A stretch of DNA of 64,000 bases from assembly GCA_016742275.1 (NCBI GenBank), contig JACVCD010000012.1, positions 1 to 64,000 of the forward strand, in the 5' to 3' direction. Below, piece by piece: positions 19,939-29,692 of the stretch (positions are counted from its first letter, which is position 1; the number at the start of each line of letters is the position of its first letter). Position numbers and translations under genes: made by a program. The notes beneath the pieces are model-generated. The model did no database searches. It had not been told where the DNA came from and worked only from the letters and a program-made list of their open reading frames with translations. The DNA is from Gemmatimonadaceae bacterium. GTDB lineage: Bacteria; Gemmatimonadota; Gemmatimonadetes; Gemmatimonadales; Gemmatimonadaceae.

Positions 19939-20703
19939 TTACCCGGCCGAATACACGGCTGAACGCATCACTCCCGGAATATCGGTGCAGAGACCATCCA
20001 CGCCCCATGCCGCCAACTGACGTGCATGGGGTGTGTCGTTTGCGGTCCAGGCCATGATCTCGACGCCGAGCGTGTGCGCCTCCAGCACCAGCGCCTCGTC
20101 GATCTGTTCGACATGCTGCCACAGCGTGCGCGCTCCGCTGCCCGCCAGAAAAGACATCAGTGAAAGCGGGTAGGAGGTGCTGAGTAGACCAATGGGGGTC
20201 TGTGGACGGAGCGCACGAACTCGTGCGGGAATGCGATGATCGAATGCGTGCACCGCGCTGTCTACCTGGGGAAAGCGATCCAGCAGACGCGCGACCTCCT
20301 CCTCGAGCCCCCGGCCTTTGACTTCCACGTACACTGTGGCCCGCGTGCCAATGAGTTCAAACACCGATTCGAGCGTTGGAATCGTGTCTCCGCTGGCCAT
20401 GCGATGGGCGGTGAGCACGGATGTTGGCAGCGAGGCGATTGGTTGCAATGGGCTGGTGGGCCCGTCGAGCCGAATCGCCGGGTCATGATGCACGACCAGA
20501 ATCCCGTCCGAAGAACCGTGAACATCGAGCTCGATACCGTCTGCTCCCTGTTCGAGCGCCAGTTCGAAGGCCCGTATGGTGTTCTCACAGGCATCGCGAG
20601 ACGCACCCCGGTGACCCACAATGTGGGGGAATCGGCCATGGCCCTCGGCGGCCACTGGCGGGTATTGCACGGAAGTGCCCGGGGTTGGCTGATCGCTCGT
20701 CAT
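19939..20703 (-). CDS. Glycerophosphodiester phosphodiesterase family protein
   Basis: PHIVGHRGASRDACENTIRAFELALEQGADGIELDVHGSSDGILVVHHDPAI, YVEVKGRG, AWTANDTPHARQLAAWGVDGLCTDIPGVM. Confidence 0.94.
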   Translation of the reverse strand: MTSDQPTPGTSVQYPPVAAEGHGRFPHIVGHRGASRDACENTIRAFELALEQGADGIELDVHGSSDGILVVHHDPAIRLDGPTSPLQPIASLPTSVLTAHRMASGDTIPTLESVFELIGTRATVYVEVKGRGLEEEVARLLDRFPQVDSAVHAFDHRIPARVRALRPQTPIGLLSTSYPLSLMSFLAGSGARTLWQHVEQIDEALVLEAHTLGVEIMAWTANDTPHARQLAAWGVDGLCTDIPGVMRSAVYSAG

Positions 20704-20819
20704 GCGGCGAACCTCGGGGCGGGGCCGCGCCAGGTCAAGCCATTCCGGCCGGTCGCCCCCATATCCGGGGACCGGTGGTTAACATTGCCGAATCCGCAGC
20801 GTCCAACTCTCAGCACCGT

Positions 20820-21374
20820 ATGATCGACGCCACCCAGCAGGAGGATGCCAAGCTTGACGGCATGCTCATAGAACAGTGGAAGGCTGGTGACCAGCGATCG
20901 GCTTCGCTCCTTGTGGAGCGACATGCTGACGCGCTCGCCCGTTTCGCTGTGAAGCTCGGAGTGCGTGACGACATCGATGAGATCGTGCAGGACACGTTTG
21001 TGCGAGCGTTTGGCGCGTTGGATCAGTTTCGGGCGGATAGTTCACTACGAACCTGGTTGTTCACTATCGAACGGCGTTTGGTGATCGATCGGCGACGAAG
21101 TGAGGCACGGCGAGCGGGCAACGTGGAGTTGGATGATGCAGATGCGGTATCGGGCTATGATGCGCTCGATACGCTGGTGGCAGATGAACTTTCTCAGCGT
21201 GTGGCGCACGCCATGGCGAAGCTCACACGGATGCAACGGGAAGTGTTTCTGCTGCGTGTACAGGAAGGACGGAATTACCGGGACATTGCCGAAATACTCG
21301 GCACGAGCGAAGGATCGGCCCGGGTGCATTACCACAACGCGATGCGTGCGGTAAAGGAGTTTCTCGATGACTGA
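20820..21374 (+). CDS. RNA polymerase sigma factor, ECF/sigma-70 family
   Basis: IDEIVQDTFVRAFGALDQFRADSSLRTWLFTIERRLVIDRRR (region 2) and LTRMQREVFLLRVQEGRNYRDIAEILGTSEGSARVHYHNAMRAVKEFL (region 4); followed by a zf-HC2-like gene. Confidence 0.92.
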   Translation: MIDATQQEDAKLDGMLIEQWKAGDQRSASLLVERHADALARFAVKLGVRDDIDEIVQDTFVRAFGALDQFRADSSLRTWLFTIERRLVIDRRRSEARRAGNVELDDADAVSGYDALDTLVADELSQRVAHAMAKLTRMQREVFLLRVQEGRNYRDIAEILGTSEGSARVHYHNAMRAVKEFLDD

Positions 21375-22065
21375 GTGTCGCAACCCGGAGCTGCAGGATC
21401 TGCTCCCAGACTTTGCGGCGGAACTGCTGGATGAAGCGCAGACGGCGCAGGTTGCCGGCCATGTGGCGATGTGTCGCCCGTGTGCTGACGACTTGCAGTT
21501 GTTGCGTGTCGTGCAGCAGCTGCGCCCGACCGCGCCCAATCTGGACATTGCGCGAATCGTCGCGGCATTGCCGATGGCGGCGGGTCGGTCGACGTCGGGA
21601 GACGGCGCTGTGCCATCGATCGTGCGTGACATTGCCACGGCACCGTCGATGCGGACGCGGCCCGGATTGACGCCGCGCCGTGTGGAGAGCACTGGTGCTG
21701 CGCGTCGTTCGTTCTTCGCTGCGCCCACCTTGCGTGCGGCTGCTGTGCTCGGTGTGCTGCTGGCGGGTGCGGCGTCTGTTGTGGTCTCGCGTGAGGGGAT
21801 CAACGCGTTCGGTGGCGCTGGTTCCACCCCGGTCGCCGCTGAGAGCGTCATGACCATCTCGGCGCTTCCCGACAGTGAAGCCTTTGGCGCGGCCAATGGC
21901 AGCGTGTCGGACAACGAAGTGTCGGTGTCATACGGTGATCTCGGGAACTACACCGACGAAGAGTTGGAGCGTATGCTGGATCGCCTTGAGAAGTGGGATG
22001 GTGTGGTCAATACCGAGCCGCTGCAGTCTGGCTTGGTCAACACCGTCACGGGCGGGGCGCGATGA
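21367..22065 (+). CDS. Putative anti-sigma factor with zinc-finger-like N-terminus and one TM segment
   Basis: MTECRNPELQDLLPDFAAELLDEAQTAQVAGHVAMCRPCADDLQLLRVV (HxxxCxxC); TM AAAVLGVLLAGAASVVV; overlaps the sigma gene by 8 nt. Confidence 0.82.
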   Translation: MTECRNPELQDLLPDFAAELLDEAQTAQVAGHVAMCRPCADDLQLLRVVQQLRPTAPNLDIARIVAALPMAAGRSTSGDGAVPSIVRDIATAPSMRTRPGLTPRRVESTGAARRSFFAAPTLRAAAVLGVLLAGAASVVVSREGINAFGGAGSTPVAAESVMTISALPDSEAFGAANGSVSDNEVSVSYGDLGNYTDEELERMLDRLEKWDGVVNTEPLQSGLVNTVTGGAR

Positions 22066-22703
22066 ACGTGGCGTCGGGACGAACGTTGCCACGCTGGATG
22101 GTCGGTGCGGCTGGTGTGCTGGCGGCCGTTGTGATGGTGCTGCTTTCATCGACCAGTGCTTCCGCCCAGGGCGGAGGACCACCACCACAGCGTGGCGGCT
22201 TCAACAACGCGCGTGCCCAGGAACTCGAAAAGCGCTTTCGCGAACGGCTTGATTCGACCGTGAAGCATCGGTTGGCGCTCACTGAAGAACAGCACGGACG
22301 TCTTCGGGAAGTCGCGAGTCGCACCGAGCAGGAACGTCGCATTCTTCGCCGTGACGAGATGCGCATTCGCACGGAGTTGCGGCGGGAATTGACAGCTGGT
22401 GACAAGGTCAACGAAGCACGTGTCGGTGAACTGCTCGATCAGGTGCCGGTGCTTGAACGGCGTCGCCTTGAAGTGTCCGAGCAGGAGCTTCGTGAGTTGG
22501 CCAAGTTCCTTTCACCGGTGCAGCGCGCGCGCTATTTCGCGCTGCAGGAAGAGCTGCGGAACAACATGATCGAGTTCCAGCGTCGTCGCATGGAAGACGA
22601 GAAGAACGGAAAGCGCGGTGGAGATGAACGTGGTGGACGCAGCAAGAGTGATTCAGCGGGCTACAAGCGCGACACGCCCCGTCCGCCAGATGATCGCCAG
22701 TAA
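22062..22703 (+). CDS. Secreted hypothetical protein, Spy/CpxP-like helical
   Basis: Signal peptide MNVASGRTLPRWMVGAAGVLAAVVMVLLSSTSASAQ; ERLDSTVKHRLALTEEQHGRLREVASRTEQERRIL ... LAKFLSPVQRARYFALQEELRNNMIEFQRRRMED. Confidence 0.65.
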   Translation: MNVASGRTLPRWMVGAAGVLAAVVMVLLSSTSASAQGGGPPPQRGGFNNARAQELEKRFRERLDSTVKHRLALTEEQHGRLREVASRTEQERRILRRDEMRIRTELRRELTAGDKVNEARVGELLDQVPVLERRRLEVSEQELRELAKFLSPVQRARYFALQEELRNNMIEFQRRRMEDEKNGKRGGDERGGRSKSDSAGYKRDTPRPPDDRQ

Positions 22704-22735
22704 GTCCTGCAAGCTGCGATTCCCGTAAAAGCACA

Positions 22736-22766
22736 AAACCCGGCGCCGAACTTCGGCGCCGGGTTT
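22736..22766 (+). terminator. Strong hairpin terminator between the Spy-like gene and tRNA genes
   Basis: AAACCCGGCGCCGAA c TTCGGCGCCGGGTTT, perfect 15-bp inverted repeat; A- and T-tracts on either side could serve both strands. Confidence 0.85.
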
Positions 22767-22774
22767 CGTGTTAG

Positions 22775-22846
<72 letters not shown>

Positions 22847-22949
22847 TCATGGACCTTTCGACCAGTATTCGGACGATAGTCGATCCGCCGTTCTAACGCA
22901 TCTACCCAACGATTCGTTGGACGTCCTGCTCTGCACGTTTCGAACGGAG

Positions 22950-23033
22950 TGCCCAGAGTGGGGGTCGAACCCACAAGACCTTGCGGTCGGAGGATTTTGA
23001 GTCCTCTGCGTCTGCCAATTCCGCCATCCGGGC
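22950..23033 (-). tRNA. tRNA-Leu (CAA)
   Basis: Reverse complement GCCCGGATGGCGGAATTGGCAGACGCAGAGGACTCAAAATCCTCCGACCGCAAGGTCTTGTGGGTTCGACCCCCACTCTGGGCA; long variable arm, anticodon loop CTCAAAA. Confidence 0.95.
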
Positions 23034-23228
23034 AGGATGGTGCGCATGGGTGTGACCCAGCGCGAACGGACAAGTGTAAACGACCGGGGCGATCCACGCT
23101 ACCGTGTCGTGAGACCTCGCGCGCGATCTGGTGTACCCTCTAGCTTCCCACTTCCTTCACCGTAATCCGTGTCCTCTGTGGCCCCAATGGGCTTCGCAGG
23201 GTCCGCTCCCCAAACTGCGTGCAACATC

Positions 23229-24713
23229 ATGTCGCTTACGTTCGCGCTCGCCCACGGACAGCCCTCTTCGCTCGATACGCCCTTGTTGGTGGTGGTGCTT
23301 CCCGCTGACGCGTCGCTCACGAGTGCCATCCTGCCTCTCGACGCCCCCTTGAACGGGGCGTTGGCCCGCACCTTGGCGCGGCGTGATTTCCGGGGCGGAC
23401 GCGACGAGACGCTGTTGCTGGTGGGTGGGGAAGTCGGCGTGCAACGCCTGTTGCTGGTTGGGCGTGGCAGCGCGCCACTGACGCGGACAACTGCGCGCCG
23501 TGCGGCCGCCATTGCGGCTCGTCAGGCCAACAAGCTTGGGGTGACCGCCATGCACCTCTGGATTCCCGATGGTGCGGCGCAAGCCGACGCCGTCGAGGGC
23601 CTGGTCATCGGCGCAGCGGCCGGGACGTGGCAGTACGTCGATCTGCTCACGCCACCGCCTGAAAAAGATCGCCGCGCGCGTCTTGCCGCCGTGCACGTCG
23701 TGACCGACGACACGGATGCCATGCGTGATGCACTCGCCGCCGGTGAAGCGGTCGCTGCCGGTCAGGCCATCGCCAAGCGTCTGGGGCAGATGCCGGGTAA
23801 CTACTGCACACCCGACACCTTTGTTGAGGTGGGGCAGGATATCGCCTCGCGCCACGGTATGAAGCTCACAGTGCTTGGTCGCGCCGAGATGGAGAAGGAG
23901 CATATGGGCAGCTTCCTCTGTGTGGCGCAGGGCACATCACAGGAGCCGCGTCTCGTCGCACTTGAGTACCGCGGGGGACCTGCCGATCAGCAGCCCGTGG
24001 TGCTCATTGGCAAGGGTCTGTGCTTCGATACCGGTGGCATCTCCATCAAGCCGGCACCGGAAATGGAGTGGATGAAGTTCGATATGTCGGGAGCTGGTGG
24101 TGTCATGGGGGCGATGGAAGCCATTGGTCGCCTCAAGCTTCCCGTGAACGTGGTCGGCATCATCGGTTCCACTACCAACATGCCGTCGGGCGAAGCGGTG
24201 AAGCCTGGCGATGTGGTGCGTGCTTCCAATGGTAAGACAATCGAGATCATCAACACCGACGCTGAAGGCCGACTTGTGTTGGCGGATCTGCTCGTCTTCG
24301 CGAAGCGTTTCAATCCGGCCGTTGCGATCGATGCTGCAACGTTGACCGGTGCAATTGTGATCGGTCTCGGTCATAACGCCGTCGGTGTATTCGGCTCTGA
24401 TCAGGGCGCCATTGATGCAGTGCTCGCGGCCGGTCAAGCGGCCGGTGAACCTGGATGGCCGATGCCGACCTGGGATGATTATCGCGAGCAGATCAAGTCG
24501 GACGTTGCGGACCTCAAGAACACGGGAGGGCGCGCTGCTGGTTCTATCACGGCTGCGCTGTTCCTGCAGGAATTCGTTGATGGCTATCCGTGGGTGCACC
24601 TCGACGTGGCCGGTACCGCCTACTCGCAGTCGGACCTCGGTTGGATTCCCAAGGGACCGACGGGAACGCCGGTAGGCACGTTTGTGGAATTCGTGCGAGC
24701 CCGCGTTTCCTGA
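23229..24713 (+). CDS. pepA: Leucyl (cytosol) aminopeptidase, M17 family (upstream GTG start at 23169 possible)
   Basis: VVLIGKGLCFDTGGISIKPAPEMEWMKFDMSGAGGVMGAMEAIGRL, NTDAEGRLVLADLL, DAATLTGAIVIGLG, HLDVAGTAYSQ. Confidence 0.94.
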   Translation: MSLTFALAHGQPSSLDTPLLVVVLPADASLTSAILPLDAPLNGALARTLARRDFRGGRDETLLLVGGEVGVQRLLLVGRGSAPLTRTTARRAAAIAARQANKLGVTAMHLWIPDGAAQADAVEGLVIGAAAGTWQYVDLLTPPPEKDRRARLAAVHVVTDDTDAMRDALAAGEAVAAGQAIAKRLGQMPGNYCTPDTFVEVGQDIASRHGMKLTVLGRAEMEKEHMGSFLCVAQGTSQEPRLVALEYRGGPADQQPVVLIGKGLCFDTGGISIKPAPEMEWMKFDMSGAGGVMGAMEAIGRLKLPVNVVGIIGSTTNMPSGEAVKPGDVVRASNGKTIEIINTDAEGRLVLADLLVFAKRFNPAVAIDAATLTGAIVIGLGHNAVGVFGSDQGAIDAVLAAGQAAGEPGWPMPTWDDYREQIKSDVADLKNTGGRAAGSITAALFLQEFVDGYPWVHLDVAGTAYSQSDLGWIPKGPTGTPVGTFVEFVRARVS

Positions 24714-26626
24714 TGGTGTCTTTGTCTCGGGTGCGGGTCGCACTGCTGACCATGTCGCTGTTGCTCGGCGGCATGGTCACCGGCTTTGTCTCCACCCTGT
24801 CGGCTCAGGTTCAAACGCAGGCGCAGACAGACAGCGCTGCTGCGGACTCCGTCATGCGCGCACGCATTCTTGCGCGCGGTGACAGTGCGCGAAACGCCAT
24901 TCTCGCTGATTCCATCAAGTCACCGGTGGCGCGCTTTGAAATGCCGACCACCTACGATTTTGATGATCGGATACGATTTGTCGGCAAGGAAATTCTGAGC
25001 ACGGGTGCACTCAATCTCGCCGATCTGCTCGATCGTGTGCCCGGTGTATCGACATTCCGGAGTGGATGGATTCCGGGTATTCACGCCGCCACCTACAACG
25101 GCGACGCACGGCGCATCCGGTTGTTCATCGATGGCCTCGAGGTGGATGCCATCGATGTGCGCAATGGTGGTACAGTGGATCTCACCGACATTCAATTGTC
25201 AGCGTTCGATGAGATCACCGTGGAACGTGCTCCCGGCGAAGTGCGTGTGTGGATGCGCACGTCGTCGGTAGTAAAGACCACCCCGTTCACGCGTGTCGAC
25301 ATCTTCACCGGTGATCTCAACACCAACGGTTTTCGCGGAATTTTCGCGCGACGTTGGCGCAACGGAATGATGCTGCAGCTCGGAGGCCAGCAGGTCGCAA
25401 CACAGAACGGTCGTGTCTCGGCCTTTGGCACGCCGGGCGGTGAATCCACGGCGCGGCTGCGGAGTGACGGCACTGTACTCGGCTTCAATGGCCGTGTTGG
25501 TTGGGCGCGCAATAAGTGGAGCGTCGACATCTACGGCGACAATGTTTCGCGCGACCGCGATGCACACACGCCGCGTGAAGGGTTTGACACACTGCCATCC
25601 TACAAGGCGCAGCGACGTCAGGGCTACGTGCGCGTGGGCTATGGTGACACGCTGCGAGGTTTCTGGGCGCAGGGCATGAGCGGTGCATTGCGTGTGCGTT
25701 TGCAGGGCGACACCACCGGTTTCCTGCCGGATACGACTGATGAAGGCGACACCATCTACGTGTCCGCAGACACGCTCCGGTCGCAGACCCAGCACCTCGT
25801 TGCTGTGGGCTATCGTGGTGAGTGGTGGAATGCCTCGCTCACCAATCGTGCGCGTCCGGTAGACGGCTCCTTGCAGTTTGCACCGGCCATTCGCGCTGGT
25901 GCCCGGTGGCGGTTGCTCGATGTGGGCGGCTATGCCGAACGGTCCGGTCGCGACTCCACTGATCGCACAGACGTTTTTGCGCGAATGCGCCCCTTGCCAT
26001 GGTTGGCGCTGACGGCGGCCCACAGTATCCGAACGCCGGAGGATACCACGGGTCGTCCAAGCAGTTCGGCCTCCCGTGCCGAAGCTGCGGTGCGCCTCGG
26101 CCAGATGTGGCTAGGCGGTGGTCTCGTGCGCGAGGACGCAGCGCGGTACGACAACCTGATTCTGATTGGAGCGCCGCCAGCGGAACTGGCAAGCACCGCG
26201 TCCACAGGCACGCTGGTGAACGTCAGGGGACGTTTGTACAAGGATATCCATCTCGACGTGCAAGCCATTCGCTGGGAAGCGGCTCAATTCACGAGGCCGC
26301 AGACGCAGGTGCGAGCAGAGCTGGCATTGATCAGCGACTGGCGTCGCCGATTCCCGAAGGGTGAGTTCAGCATCAATACCCGCATCATGTTCGACCGCCG
26401 GAGCGGTGTACCGTTCTACTACGGCGAAGATGACGAGGGCACGCCGGACGTTCGCATTACGGAGCCGGCGCAGGTTGTCACCGGGTTGCTGGAGCTTCGG
26501 ATCCAGCGTGCCACCCTGTTCTACCAGTATCGCAACCTTACCGGCGGTCAGTACGAACAGATTCGCGGGATCACCATGCCGCCCGCCGTGCAGATGTACG
26601 GCGTGAGATGGGAGTTCTGGAATTGA
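24713..26626 (+). CDS. TonB-dependent receptor plug-domain outer-membrane protein
   Basis: Signal peptide; ILSTGALNLADLLDRVPGVSTFRSGWIPGIHAATYNGDARRIRLFIDGLEVDAIDVRNGGTVDLTDIQLSAFDEITVERAPGEVRVWMRT plug; alternating beta-barrel-like C-terminus. Confidence 0.8.
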   Translation: MVSLSRVRVALLTMSLLLGGMVTGFVSTLSAQVQTQAQTDSAAADSVMRARILARGDSARNAILADSIKSPVARFEMPTTYDFDDRIRFVGKEILSTGALNLADLLDRVPGVSTFRSGWIPGIHAATYNGDARRIRLFIDGLEVDAIDVRNGGTVDLTDIQLSAFDEITVERAPGEVRVWMRTSSVVKTTPFTRVDIFTGDLNTNGFRGIFARRWRNGMMLQLGGQQVATQNGRVSAFGTPGGESTARLRSDGTVLGFNGRVGWARNKWSVDIYGDNVSRDRDAHTPREGFDTLPSYKAQRRQGYVRVGYGDTLRGFWAQGMSGALRVRLQGDTTGFLPDTTDEGDTIYVSADTLRSQTQHLVAVGYRGEWWNASLTNRARPVDGSLQFAPAIRAGARWRLLDVGGYAERSGRDSTDRTDVFARMRPLPWLALTAAHSIRTPEDTTGRPSSSASRAEAAVRLGQMWLGGGLVREDAARYDNLILIGAPPAELASTASTGTLVNVRGRLYKDIHLDVQAIRWEAAQFTRPQTQVRAELALISDWRRRFPKGEFSINTRIMFDRRSGVPFYYGEDDEGTPDVRITEPAQVVTGLLELRIQRATLFYQYRNLTGGQYEQIRGITMPPAVQMYGVRWEFWN

Positions 26627-26649
26627 CCGGAATCGCCTAGGTTGTTGCG

Positions 26650-27525
26650 ATGATCCGATCGATGACCGGCTTCGGCCAGGCCGAGGGCACTGTAGGAACG
26701 CTGCGCGTGCACGTGGATGTGCGCACGGTCAATCACCGGTTCTTTTCGCCGAGCATCAAGGTGCCGGGCGCGTTCGGGCGCTGGGAAGCCGACGTGCGGG
26801 AGGCCATGCGTCTCATGGTGAGTCGCGGCCATGTGACGTTGACTGCGCGCAGTGAGCGTGTCACGGAATCCGCTGTTGGAATCGACGAAACGAGATTCGC
26901 TGCCGTTGCGGCGCAGCTGCAGGCACTCCACGATCGTCATGGTTTGAGTGGTGGTGTCGATATCGCGACTGTGTTGCGCATGCCAGACGTGATGTCTGCG
27001 CCGCGCGATGATGACGATACGGGAACCTCTGCCGAGCTGGTCGCGATCGTGGATCGTGCACTCGATGAACTGGCGCGCTCACGTGGTGATGAAGGGCAGC
27101 GACTGGCTACGGTGCTGCGGCAGCGACTCGATCTTGTGGAGCAGGCGCTGGTGCGTATTGCCGCCCGTGCGCCGGAACGGCTGATTGCGCACCGGGATCG
27201 GTTGCGGACGGCGGTCCGTGAGTTGACTGAGGGCGTGACCATTGATGAGGTGCGTCTCGCGCAGGAGATCGCGATTCTTGCCGATCGGATGGACGTGGCC
27301 GAAGAGATGGACCGCTTCCATTCACACATCACGGCTTTCCGCTCCACATTGAGCGATTCCGGTGGCGAGCCAGTGGGCAAGCGCCTCGGTTTCCTGCTTC
27401 AGGAGATGCTGCGGGAAGCCAATACGACGGGCAGCAAGGCCGCCGACGCGGCGATCCTTCATGAGGTGGTGGGGCTCAAGGAGGAGCTGGAACGAATCCG
27501 CGAACAGGTCGAGAACCTCGAGTGA
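26650..27525 (+). CDS. YicC family endoribonuclease
   Basis: MIRSMTGFGQAEGTVGTLRVHVDVRTVNHRFFSPSIKVPG ... GKRLGFLLQEMLREANTTGSKAADAAILHEVVGLKEELERIREQVENLE. Confidence 0.95.
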   Translation: MIRSMTGFGQAEGTVGTLRVHVDVRTVNHRFFSPSIKVPGAFGRWEADVREAMRLMVSRGHVTLTARSERVTESAVGIDETRFAAVAAQLQALHDRHGLSGGVDIATVLRMPDVMSAPRDDDDTGTSAELVAIVDRALDELARSRGDEGQRLATVLRQRLDLVEQALVRIAARAPERLIAHRDRLRTAVRELTEGVTIDEVRLAQEIAILADRMDVAEEMDRFHSHITAFRSTLSDSGGEPVGKRLGFLLQEMLREANTTGSKAADAAILHEVVGLKEELERIREQVENLE

Positions 27526-28169
27526 GCGCCTTCCCGGTCATTTTGTCCGCCCCGAGTGGCGGTGGAAAGACGACAATTGCCAAGCGTCTGCTGGAGCGAC
27601 GCGAGGATTTGGGTTATTCTGTGAGTTGCACCACCCGCGCTCCCCGTGAGGGGGAGGTGGATGGACGGGACTACCGGTTCCTTTCCCGGGAGGCGTTTCT
27701 CGACGCGGTTTCTCGCGGCGAGTTCGCCGAGTGGGCGGAGGTACACGGGAATCACTATGGCACGTTGCGGTCCGAGGTCGAGCGGGTGCTCGCCGCAGGT
27801 CGTCACGTGTTGATGGACATCGATGTGCAGGGCGCGCGGCAGTTCCATGCTGCGTTCCCCGATACCGTGCTGGTGTTTGTGCTGCCACCGTCGGGTGAGG
27901 TACTCAAGACCCGGTTGTCGGCGCGCAAGAGCGAGGATCGGGAGCGGTTGCTGGTGCGTCTGCGCAATGCCCGAGCCGAACTCGGGGAAGTGGGGCGCTA
28001 TCACTACGTGGTCGTGAACGACAATCTCGATCGCGCTGTGGAGCAGGTGAGTGCCATCATCGATGCGGAAGGACTGCGTCACGATCGTGTGCATGAAGTC
28101 GAGGCACAGGTCGAGGCGTTGATCGCGCAACTCGAGCAGGAAATCCACGTTTTCAGCAAGGGCGACTGA
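27522..28169 (+). CDS. gmk: Guanylate kinase
   Basis: VILSAPSGGGKTTIAKRLLERREDLGYSVSCTTRAPREGEVDGRDYRFLSREAF; HVLMDIDVQGARQ. Confidence 0.96.
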   Translation: MSAFPVILSAPSGGGKTTIAKRLLERREDLGYSVSCTTRAPREGEVDGRDYRFLSREAFLDAVSRGEFAEWAEVHGNHYGTLRSEVERVLAAGRHVLMDIDVQGARQFHAAFPDTVLVFVLPPSGEVLKTRLSARKSEDRERLLVRLRNARAELGEVGRYHYVVVNDNLDRAVEQVSAIIDAEGLRHDRVHEVEAQVEALIAQLEQEIHVFSKGD

Positions 28170-28375
28170 TGCAGGTTTTCACTCCGACGGATGTGGCGAA
28201 GCACGCCACCAACAAGTACTTGAGCGTGCTCATCGCGGCCAAGTTCGCACGTGTGCTGAACGAATTCCCGCGTGATCGTTCGCTGAACGAGAAGAAGCTC
28301 ACCACGCGCGCTCTTGAAGAGCTGTCGTCGGGCGAGATCGACTACAAGGTCGTGCCGCGTCGTCGTTCGGCCTGA
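28169..28375 (+). CDS. rpoZ: DNA-directed RNA polymerase omega subunit
   Basis: 68 aa MQVFTPTDVAKHATNKYLSVLIAAKFARVLNEFP...KKLTTRALEELSSGEIDYKVVPRRRSA; follows gmk. Confidence 0.88.
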   Translation: MQVFTPTDVAKHATNKYLSVLIAAKFARVLNEFPRDRSLNEKKLTTRALEELSSGEIDYKVVPRRRSA

Positions 28376-28427
28376 GGCCACCAGCTCGGGTAACTGAGTC
28401 GGCAGTACTACAATTGGTTCGCTCAAT

Positions 28428-28466
28428 GCGCCGCGCCGTGACATTGTCCCGGCGCGGCGCCGTTTC
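28428..28466 (+). terminator. Rho-independent-like terminator after rpoZ
   Basis: GCGCCGCGCCG (28428-28438) / CGGCGCGGCGC (28450-28460), 11 bp perfect, then cgtttctcc. Confidence 0.7.
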
Positions 28467-28533
28467 TCCCCCCGCACGGTCCGCAGCGCTGTGAGCTCCG
28501 TGTGTCGCTCCCATACCGTGCCTGGCGCCTCAC

Positions 28534-29685
28534 GTGGACGCTCGAGATAGACTGCGACGCTATCTGGAACAACGCCGCGAACTCGGTGAGTCCGAGTTCG
28601 TGCTCGATGGCATGCCAGTCGAAGACTTGCTGAAGCTGGTCGGAGCAAAGAGCACGGCACGTCGTTCGGGTGCGCGGGCGGAGGGCACGGCTCAGGCGCC
28701 GAATGAACGCGAGGTGATCGATAGCGCGATGGCGGAGCCTGCGGTCCTGCGTCCGATCGAGGACGCACCACCTCCGCCGCCCCCAGTGCCCGAAGCGCGG
28801 TTCGATCAGGGGGCGAGCACCGATTGGCGTGAGACGCTCCGTAACGCCGGGGCGATGAAGCCGTCTGCCGGAGCGCCTTCGTCGGGATCTGACTTGAGTC
28901 GTTCCGCGCCGTCAGGTGATCCGCTGGCCTCATCATCGGCACCATCTGCAGCATCATCTGCGGCATCTAGTACACCAACACCGGCACCAGCTCGATCAGG
29001 CGCGCGCGCGACGCTGCCTTCCTGGCTCGAGGCGCTCGGCATTCCTGCAGGATTCGAGGCGGGTGGAGTCGCTGTTCGCGATCTGTCTCCAGAGATTGCC
29101 GCGCTTCCGTCGCTGCAGGATGTTGCCGCGCACATTGGCGCATGCCAACGATGCGCGTTGTACAAGACCGCGCGGCATCCGGTGCCTGGTGAGGGCAACC
29201 CGCAGGCAGAGTTCCTGTGTGTTGGTGAAGCGCCTGGTGCCAACGAGGACATGCAGGGCCGTCCATTTGTCGGCGACGCCGGTCAGTTGCTGACGAAGAT
29301 TCTTTCGGCCATTCAGCTGAATCGCGAGGACGTGTTCATTCATAACGTTCTCAAACATCGTCCGCCGGGAAATCGCGATCCGTTGCCGGACGAAGTGCAT
29401 GCATGTCAGCCGTACCTGCTCCGTCAGATCGAACTCGTGCGTCCGCGCGTCATTCTGGCGCTTGGGCGATTCGCTGCGCAGACGTTGCTGCAGACGACCA
29501 CCGGTATTGGCAGCCTGCGCGGACAGATCCATCGCTTCCACGGAGTGCCACTGGTGGTCACCTATCATCCCGCGGCGCTGTTGCGCAACGAGGCGTGGAA
29601 GCGCCCGACGTGGGAAGACGTCAAACTGGCGCGTCGTGTGCTTGATGCGGCGCGCGTTGCTGAACCGACGAGATCGTCGGAGTGA
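28534..29685 (+). CDS. Uracil-DNA glycosylase, family 4 type, with long low-complexity N-terminal region
   Basis: [92 protein letters not shown]. Confidence 0.92.
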   Translation: MDARDRLRRYLEQRRELGESEFVLDGMPVEDLLKLVGAKSTARRSGARAEGTAQAPNEREVIDSAMAEPAVLRPIEDAPPPPPPVPEARFDQGASTDWRETLRNAGAMKPSAGAPSSGSDLSRSAPSGDPLASSSAPSAASSAASSTPTPAPARSGARATLPSWLEALGIPAGFEAGGVAVRDLSPEIAALPSLQDVAAHIGACQRCALYKTARHPVPGEGNPQAEFLCVGEAPGANEDMQGRPFVGDAGQLLTKILSAIQLNREDVFIHNVLKHRPPGNRDPLPDEVHACQPYLLRQIELVRPRVILALGRFAAQTLLQTTTGIGSLRGQIHRFHGVPLVVTYHPAALLRNEAWKRPTWEDVKLARRVLDAARVAEPTRSSE

Positions 29686-29692
29686 TGGACAC

